Position numbers and translations under genes: made by a program. 17,478 bases of DNA from an uncultured Bacilli bacterium (GTDB lineage Bacteria; Bacillota_I; Bacilli_A; RF39; UBA660), in contig CANROY010000022.1 of assembly GCA_947632355.1 (NCBI GenBank), positions 1 through 17,478 of the forward strand, read 5' to 3'. Every line of letters starts with the position of its first letter. Within the stretch, counting starts at the first letter, position 1. Shown piece by piece: positions 13,442 through 17,478 of this stretch. The notes below the pieces were generated by a model. It saw nothing but the letters and a program-made list of their open reading frames with translations. It was not told the origin of the DNA and did no database searches.

Positions 13442-14710
13442 ATGAAGGCAAATTATAAAAAAATTTTAGTTTTTATCAGTATTTTATTATTTATTTTCAT
13501 TATAATTTTATTTTCTTATGTCAAGTATCGAAATTATATAGAAAGTACAAACCCTGTTGTGTATGTAAAAGATGGTTTGTCCATTAATTATTTAAATGGC
13601 AACCATATACATATAAAAGAAAAAGATAGTACATATATTTTTTCTGTTACTAATAACACAAATGAAACTATTAAATATTGTATTTCCTTAGATAAAGGAA
13701 ATATTAAAGAGAACACATTTTATTATGATTTAACAGAAGAAAAGGGGACTATAAATATTCTTAAAAATGAATTGAACCAAAAATCTTTAAAACTTGTGAA
13801 TATGATAAGTATTGAGCCAAATGAAACACAATCCTATACCCTAACTTTATATGCTAATGAAAATATTTCTTTAAATATGAAATTAAATATTAATATTGAA
13901 GAGAATCATGAAGAATATTTTGCTGATATACTTCTCAATAATAATGAAATTCAAACGGAAAGTAGTACAAAAATAGGAGAAGAGATTTCCAGCACCTATG
14001 AAGGTTTAATAGAAGCAAATGATGATACAGGTGCTTATTATTATTTTCGTGGAAAAGTGGAAAACAATTACGTTTCTTTTGCAAATTTACTATGGCGTAT
14101 TGTAAAAATTAATAGTGATGGTAGTATTAAATTAGTATTAAATGATTATACGGAGACAACAGCCAATATCTATGAAAGTAATACGGAACATTCATTAGAA
14201 GAAAAAATGAATATTACCGCTAATACTTTGTATGAAAATTTAAATACTTGGTATCAAGAACATTTAAAAGAATATGAAAATCATTTGATTTCAAATAAGT
14301 ATTGTGTAGATTCTTCTATCTTTGAAACTAAAGATAATAGGAATTATTATTTAGGATATAATCGAATTTTAAATGACCATACTGTTTCTTACAATTGTTT
14401 AGGTACAACGTATACAAGTAAGATTGGTTTACTTTCTGTAGATGAAGTTGTACTAGCTGGTGCTACATCAACTCTTGATAATACCGAATACTATTTGTAT
14501 GTACCGGGAAAAGTGGTTTCTTGGTGGACAATAACACCTAGTACAAGTGATAATGAAAATATTACCTTCTTTGAAGTTGATCAAAACGGAAAAGTGGTTT
14601 CAGTAAGTAATGGAAATTATTTTAAAGGAATGCGACCAACAATATATTTAATTAGAAAAACGATTGTAAGTGGTACAGGGACGAGCACGGATCCTTATAC
14701 TATTAAATAA
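13442..14710 (+). CDS. Membrane-anchored extracellular protein, 422 aa
   Basis: The protein starts with a basic stretch and one strong membrane helix (about 9-27), so nearly all of it should lie outside the cell. Residues 40-155 look like beta-sandwich modules (STYIFSVTNNTNETIKYCISL, then SIEPNETQSYTLTLY). After a linker, about 185-235 has the segment DDTGAYYYFRGKVENNYVSF and LLWRIVKINSDGSIKLVLND. The C-terminal part (from about 325) includes GLLSVDEVVLAG, SWWTITPS, VSNGNYFKGMRPTIYLI and the ending SGTGTSTDPYTIK. It resembles C-type-lectin/FGE-like domains such as DUF6273 in secreted Firmicutes proteins. No sortase signal is seen; the N-terminal helix is the anchor. The first half resembles that of the protein at 16709. 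Function unknown: adhesion, sugar binding or a structural surface role are possible. Confidence 0.85.
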   Translation: MKANYKKILVFISILLFIFIIILFSYVKYRNYIESTNPVVYVKDGLSINYLNGNHIHIKEKDSTYIFSVTNNTNETIKYCISLDKGNIKENTFYYDLTEEKGTINILKNELNQKSLKLVNMISIEPNETQSYTLTLYANENISLNMKLNINIEENHEEYFADILLNNNEIQTESSTKIGEEISSTYEGLIEANDDTGAYYYFRGKVENNYVSFANLLWRIVKINSDGSIKLVLNDYTETTANIYESNTEHSLEEKMNITANTLYENLNTWYQEHLKEYENHLISNKYCVDSSIFETKDNRNYYLGYNRILNDHTVSYNCLGTTYTSKIGLLSVDEVVLAGATSTLDNTEYYLYVPGKVVSWWTITPSTSDNENITFFEVDQNGKVVSVSNGNYFKGMRPTIYLIRKTIVSGTGTSTDPYTIK

Positions 14711-14745
14711 TTTGACAATCCGTTTTGTAAATAAATTGATAAGAC

Positions 14746-14775
14746 TTTACATTCTAAAAATAACTATGATAAAAT
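14746..14775 (+). promoter_or_regulatory. Candidate sigma-A promoter for the gene at 14795
   Basis: TTTACA (14746-14751), 18 bases, TAAAAT (14770-14775), about 20 bases before the start codon. The earlier TTGACA at 14712-14717 has no correctly spaced -10. Confidence 0.45.
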
Positions 14776-14794
14776 TATAATAGGAAGTGGTCAT

Positions 14795-15271
14795 ATGCAA
14801 CTTATAAAAGATATGCTAGGATTTATTAAATCATTATCACAAATTGATTTACTTTTATATTTTGCTGTTCTAGTCTTAATTATCTTAATTGTATCTTTAC
14901 TTTATATTATTAAAAATAGTGAAGAAGAGGAAGAAGAACCAAGAGCGATTGTAGAGCCAAAAAAGGAAGAGATCGATTTAAAAAGTATTGTACAAGAGAT
15001 GGAGCAAGAACCACCCACTTTAAAACTAACCGATTATGAAGCTGAACAAGAAGAAAAAGCAATTATTAGTTATGAAGAATTATTAGCCAAAAAAGATCGA
15101 GGACAACTTACTTATGATGAAGAAACGAATGATGAAGTTTCCATTAAAAAAATCAATTTAAATTCATTAATGGATGAACCACCTAAGAAAGAACCCGTTA
15201 GTTTTTATTCTTATGAACGTGAAGAAGAGTTTTTAAAAAAATTAAAAGCTCTAAATGAATTATTAAGTTAA
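14795..15271 (+). CDS. Single-pass membrane protein with acidic cytoplasmic tail, 158 aa
   Basis: I do not recognise a named family. An amphipathic start (MQLIKDMLGFIKSL) leads to one membrane helix (about 19-39, LLLYFAVLVLIILIVSLLYII). After it comes a long hydrophilic tail that is strongly acidic, with a run of Glu at 43-48 and the segment DYEAEQEEKAIISYEELLAK, ending in YEREEEFLKKLKALNELLS, a probable amphipathic helix. The charge pattern suggests the tail is cytoplasmic. The ATG at 14795 has GGAAGTGG upstream, and a terminator overlaps the stop, so it is likely a single-gene unit. A scaffold, divisome-type or secretion accessory role is conceivable, but nothing in the sequence decides it. 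Confidence 0.8.
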   Translation: MQLIKDMLGFIKSLSQIDLLLYFAVLVLIILIVSLLYIIKNSEEEEEEPRAIVEPKKEEIDLKSIVQEMEQEPPTLKLTDYEAEQEEKAIISYEELLAKKDRGQLTYDEETNDEVSIKKINLNSLMDEPPKKEPVSFYSYEREEEFLKKLKALNELLS

Positions 15272-15289
15272 GAGAGTATTCTCTTTTTT
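15270..15289 (+). terminator. Intrinsic terminator after the acidic membrane protein
   Basis: AAGAGA (15270-15275) and TCTCTT (15280-15285) form a 6-bp stem with a GTAT loop, followed by T to 15289 and a further T-run. The stem begins inside the stop codon. Confidence 0.8.
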
Positions 15290-15296
15290 CTTTTTA

Positions 15297-15305
15297 TGCT
15301 ATAAT
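15297..15305 (+). promoter_or_regulatory. Extended -10 promoter for mtaB
   Basis: TGCTATAAT is a perfect extended -10 box of the same form as in front of rnc. No good -35 is seen; the position it would occupy overlaps the preceding terminator stem. Confidence 0.5.
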
Positions 15306-15330
15306 ATAAAAACGATTGGGAGGAATACTT

Positions 15331-16614
15331 ATGAAGTTTCATATCATTACCCTTGGTTGTAAAGTCAATACCTATGAAAGTGAAATGATAAAAGAAAGTT
15401 TAGAACAAAAGCAATTTGTCTACACCGAAAATGAGTTAGAGGCAAACATTATCCTTATTAATACGTGTTCGGTTACGAATATGGCAGACAATAAATCCAA
15501 GAAAATGGTAAGACACGCAAAGCGACTTGGAAAAATCGTAGTGGTTTGTGGATGTTCTAGTGAAAATAAACAAGAAGAGTATAAAAACTTAGAAATTGAT
15601 ATTTTAATTGGTAATCGTGATAAAAATAAAATTGCGACACTCATTCAAGAGTATTTAGAAACACAGAATACCATTACCAAATTTTATGAAGATGCTCCTT
15701 GTTTTGATGCTATGCAAGTCGAAAAGTTTTCGAGCCATACACGAGCGTTTGTAAAAATAGAGGATGGTTGTAATAATTATTGTAGTTATTGTATTATTCC
15801 TTATGTTCGAGGGAATGTTCGAAGTAAAGAATTTAATGATGCGGTAGAAGAAATTGAAACTTTAGTACAAAACGGACATAAAGAAATTGTCCTAACGGGT
15901 ATTTTAACGGGGTCTTACTTCTCTCACGGAAAATCCTTAGCAGACTTAATTACCGAAATATCCAAAATTGATGGTTTAGAACGCATTCGTATTTCTTCAA
16001 TTGAAGTAACGGAATTAAACGAGGATATGTTAAACGTTATCAAAGAAAATAAAAGGGTTGTCAATCATTTCCATATTCCTTTACAAGCTGGAAGTGATGA
16101 AATCTTAAAACGTATGAATCGTAAATACACTTTAGAAGAGTTTAAAAAGAAAATTGATCTTATTCGTTCTATAAAACCGGATGTAAGTATTACAACGGAT
16201 GTGATTGTAGGTCATCCTTATGAAACAGATGAACTTTTCTTAAAAACAATAGAAACTTGTAAAGAATTTGGCTTTGCCAAAGTGCACGTTTTTCCTTATT
16301 CCAAAAGAGATGGAACGCCATCTTCTAGAATGCCAAATCAAGTAGAAGATGCAGTAAAAAAAGAAAGAAGTAGAAAATTAAATCAAGTCAGTAAAGAATT
16401 AGAAGAGGCTTTTTATAAAAAACATATCGGACAAGAAGTAGAAGTTTTAATAGAAGAAACAAATGATTTAGAAAGTATTGGTTTTACAACGAATTATTTA
16501 AAAGTAAAGGTAAAGCAAAATTTACAAAATAATGTAATTTATAAAATAAGAATTAATGGGTATGAAAAAGAAGTATTACTAGGAGATGTAGTAGTAGAAA
16601 AGATTTTGAATTAG
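15331..16614 (+). CDS. mtaB: tRNA t6A37 methylthiotransferase MtaB
   Basis: MtaB is a radical-SAM enzyme that adds a methylthio group to N6-threonylcarbamoyladenosine at position 37 of tRNAs reading ANN codons. The N-terminal MTTase domain opens with HIITLGCKVNTYESEM, the wording typical of MtaB rather than MiaB, and holds the second [4Fe-4S] cluster Cys at 10, 46 and 75. The radical-SAM motif is GCNNYCSYC with Cys147, 151 and 154. PLQAGSDEILKRMNRKYT and DVIVGHPYET follow as family landmarks, and a TRAM-like domain occupies about 365-427. ATG 15331 is chosen for GGGAGG 7 bases upstream; a TTG at 15316 lies before that site. At 427 aa it is full length. It appears to be transcribed alone between two terminators. 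Confidence 0.95.
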   Translation: MKFHIITLGCKVNTYESEMIKESLEQKQFVYTENELEANIILINTCSVTNMADNKSKKMVRHAKRLGKIVVVCGCSSENKQEEYKNLEIDILIGNRDKNKIATLIQEYLETQNTITKFYEDAPCFDAMQVEKFSSHTRAFVKIEDGCNNYCSYCIIPYVRGNVRSKEFNDAVEEIETLVQNGHKEIVLTGILTGSYFSHGKSLADLITEISKIDGLERIRISSIEVTELNEDMLNVIKENKRVVNHFHIPLQAGSDEILKRMNRKYTLEEFKKKIDLIRSIKPDVSITTDVIVGHPYETDELFLKTIETCKEFGFAKVHVFPYSKRDGTPSSRMPNQVEDAVKKERSRKLNQVSKELEEAFYKKHIGQEVEVLIEETNDLESIGFTTNYLKVKVKQNLQNNVIYKIRINGYEKEVLLGDVVVEKILN

Positions 16615-16629
16615 AATCTTTTCTTTATT
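16597..16629 (+). terminator. Intrinsic terminator after mtaB
   Basis: GAAAAGATT (16597-16605) and AATCTTTTC (16615-16623) form a perfect 9-bp stem with a 9-base loop that includes the stop codon, followed by TTTATTTTT. The left arm lies within the last codons of mtaB. Confidence 0.65.
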
Positions 16630-16654
16630 TTTATGTAAAATCACAACATATTTA

Positions 16655-16683
16655 TTGTAATATACACGCAATTCGTGTATAAT
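16655..16683 (+). promoter_or_regulatory. Sigma-A promoter for the surface protein at 16709
   Basis: TTGTAA (16655-16660), exactly 17 bases, TATAAT (16678-16683). The start would lie near 16690, giving a leader of about 20 bases with AAGGTGAT as ribosome binding site. Confidence 0.75.
16661..16681. promoter_or_regulatory. Perfect 8-5-8 operator-like palindrome inside the promoter
   Basis: TATACACG (16661-16668), CAATT, CGTGTATA (16674-16681) is a perfect dyad that fills the space between the -35 and -10 boxes and overlaps the -10. That placement is typical of a repressor site that blocks RNA polymerase. I do not recognise the regulator. Confidence 0.6.
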
Positions 16684-16708
16684 ATTACTAATAATAGAAG
16701 GTGATTGT

Positions 16709-17478
16709 ATGAAGAAAAAAGAAAAAACAATCTATGGATTAATAGGAAGTATTTTATTATTAATTCTAATTGTAAGCACAAGTTATGCTTATATAAAACT
16801 CAATAAAGAAGAAAGAGAAGTCAATGTACTAGGAACAGATTGTATCAAACTAGAAATGAAAGAAGAAAGTGAAGGAATAACATTGCATCATGCCTACCCT
16901 GTAATAGATGAAACAGGACAAGCATCAACACCTTATACATTTAAATTAACCAATGAATGTGGAGTAGGAGTGGATTATGAGATTCATTTAAGAAAAGAAG
17001 AAGGAAGTACAATAGAAGCAAAGAATATAGCAACAAGCGTGGATGGTCATGATAAGGTAGTACTAAAAGAAGAACAAAAAGTAACAAATGAAGAAGAACT
17101 AGATAAAGAAGAATATAAAATAAGTAATAAACTATCATTAAAACCGTATGAAGAAGTAGAGCATAACATAAGAATATGGTTAGATAAAGATGCAGGAAAT
17201 GAAACACAAAATGGAATATTCAAAAGTAAAGTGGTAATAGAAGCAATCCAAAATCAAACAGCGATTTATACAGAGAAGATATTAAATGGAGCAGACCCAG
17301 TCTTATATGATACAAAAGAAGAACCACTTGCCATGTTAACAGCAAGTGAAGAAGAACCAACAACAAATGATACACTAGTACCAGTAAAGATAAACGAAAC
17401 CAATGGAGAAGTAACCAAAGCAGATGTCACAACAGAATGGTATAACTATGAAAAGAAGGAATGGGCAAATGCAGTTAT
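16709..17478 (+). CDS. Membrane-anchored surface protein with TasA-like modules, 3' end outside window
   Basis: The reading frame stays open from ATG 16709 to the window edge (at least 256 codons) and has GGTGAT upstream. A basic start and a membrane helix ending in STSYAY (about 8-28) resemble the signal/anchor of TasA/camelysin-type proteins. A beta-rich module follows: ITLHHAYPVIDETG, then PYTFKLTNECGVGVDYEIHL, then LSLKPYEEVEHNIRIWLD, ending in FKSKVVIEAIQNQTAIYTEK. A second part begins ILNGADPVL, has VPVKINETNGEVTKADVTTEW and reaches WYNYEKKEWANAV at the edge. It resembles multi-copy secreted proteins of uncultured gut Bacilli. Codons end in A far more often than in neighbouring genes (ATA for Ile, ACA, GGA, CTA). 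Its promoter carries a strong palindrome, so it is probably regulated. Function unknown; a cell-surface role is inferred. Confidence 0.85.
   Translation, partial: MKKKEKTIYGLIGSILLLILIVSTSYAYIKLNKEEREVNVLGTDCIKLEMKEESEGITLHHAYPVIDETGQASTPYTFKLTNECGVGVDYEIHLRKEEGSTIEAKNIATSVDGHDKVVLKEEQKVTNEEELDKEEYKISNKLSLKPYEEVEHNIRIWLDKDAGNETQNGIFKSKVVIEAIQNQTAIYTEKILNGADPVLYDTKEEPLAMLTASEEEPTTNDTLVPVKINETNGEVTKADVTTEWYNYEKKEWANAV

Noticed and set aside
16941..17207. Minus-strand leucine-rich reading frame
   Set aside because: It is the shadow of the A-rich codons of the surface-protein gene at 16709, which has a promoter, ribosome binding site and anchor.
1..17478. Mycoplasma-type genetic code (TGA as Trp)
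   Set aside because: TGA ends yidD and ftsW at the expected lengths, and Trp is encoded by TGG throughout.

Overview
The window looks like a chromosomal segment of a low-GC Gram-positive bacterium (Bacillota, Bacilli/Erysipelotrichia-like or one of the uncultured gut lineages near them). The evidence is strong AT bias, GGAGG/GGTGA ribosome binding sites, and gene sets and orders of that group: rnc-smc, comEA-comEC-holA, a YjcZ-type small protein and an MtaB-type tRNA enzyme. TGA is a stop here (yidD and ftsW both end in it) and Trp is TGG, so the code is standard and not the Mycoplasma code. Genes are tightly packed, and several transcription terminators fold back into the last codons of the gene they end.

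Region by region. 1-173 holds a good promoter and perhaps the tail of an unseen upstream gene; all three forward frames are open at the left edge, so I do not call one. 174-770 is an unknown gene, converging on a minus-strand pair, yidD (membrane insertion factor) and a ZnuA/TroA-like lipoprotein whose metal ligands appear to be lost. 1919-2401 is unknown. 2479-6083 is the coupled pair rnc (RNase III) and smc, the latter with both coiled-coil arms shortened. 6266-7147 is an Rpn/PD-(D/E)XK nuclease. 7166-7980 (minus strand) holds peptide deformylase and a Gly/Tyr-rich YjcZ-like membrane miniprotein. 8126-9304 is the septal SEDS glycosyltransferase ftsW. 9466-12154 is the DNA-uptake pair comEA-comEC, followed by a structured non-coding stretch and then holA (DNA polymerase III delta). 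13442-17478 carries two anchored surface proteins with similar extracellular modules, the second cut by the window edge. Between them lie a small membrane protein with an acidic tail and mtaB (ms2t6A tRNA methylthiotransferase).

The most interesting signal is non-coding. A 58-bp segment upstream of comEA is repeated, 52 of 58 bases identical and without gaps, upstream of the Rpn nuclease 3.2 kb away. Its core fits a sigma-H-type promoter (AAAGGAAAT, 11 bases, GGTGTAT), and the only two differences in the last 44 bases both fall inside the 11-base spacer. This suggests that the nuclease and the DNA-uptake machinery share one alternative-sigma signal, so that an Rpn recombination nuclease may belong to the competence regulon. 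Other points worth checking are the ligand-less ZnuA-like protein, the symmetric shortening of the SMC arms, a perfect 8-5-8 palindrome lodged between the -35 and -10 of the last surface-protein gene, and an unexplained hairpin-rich stretch between comEC and holA.
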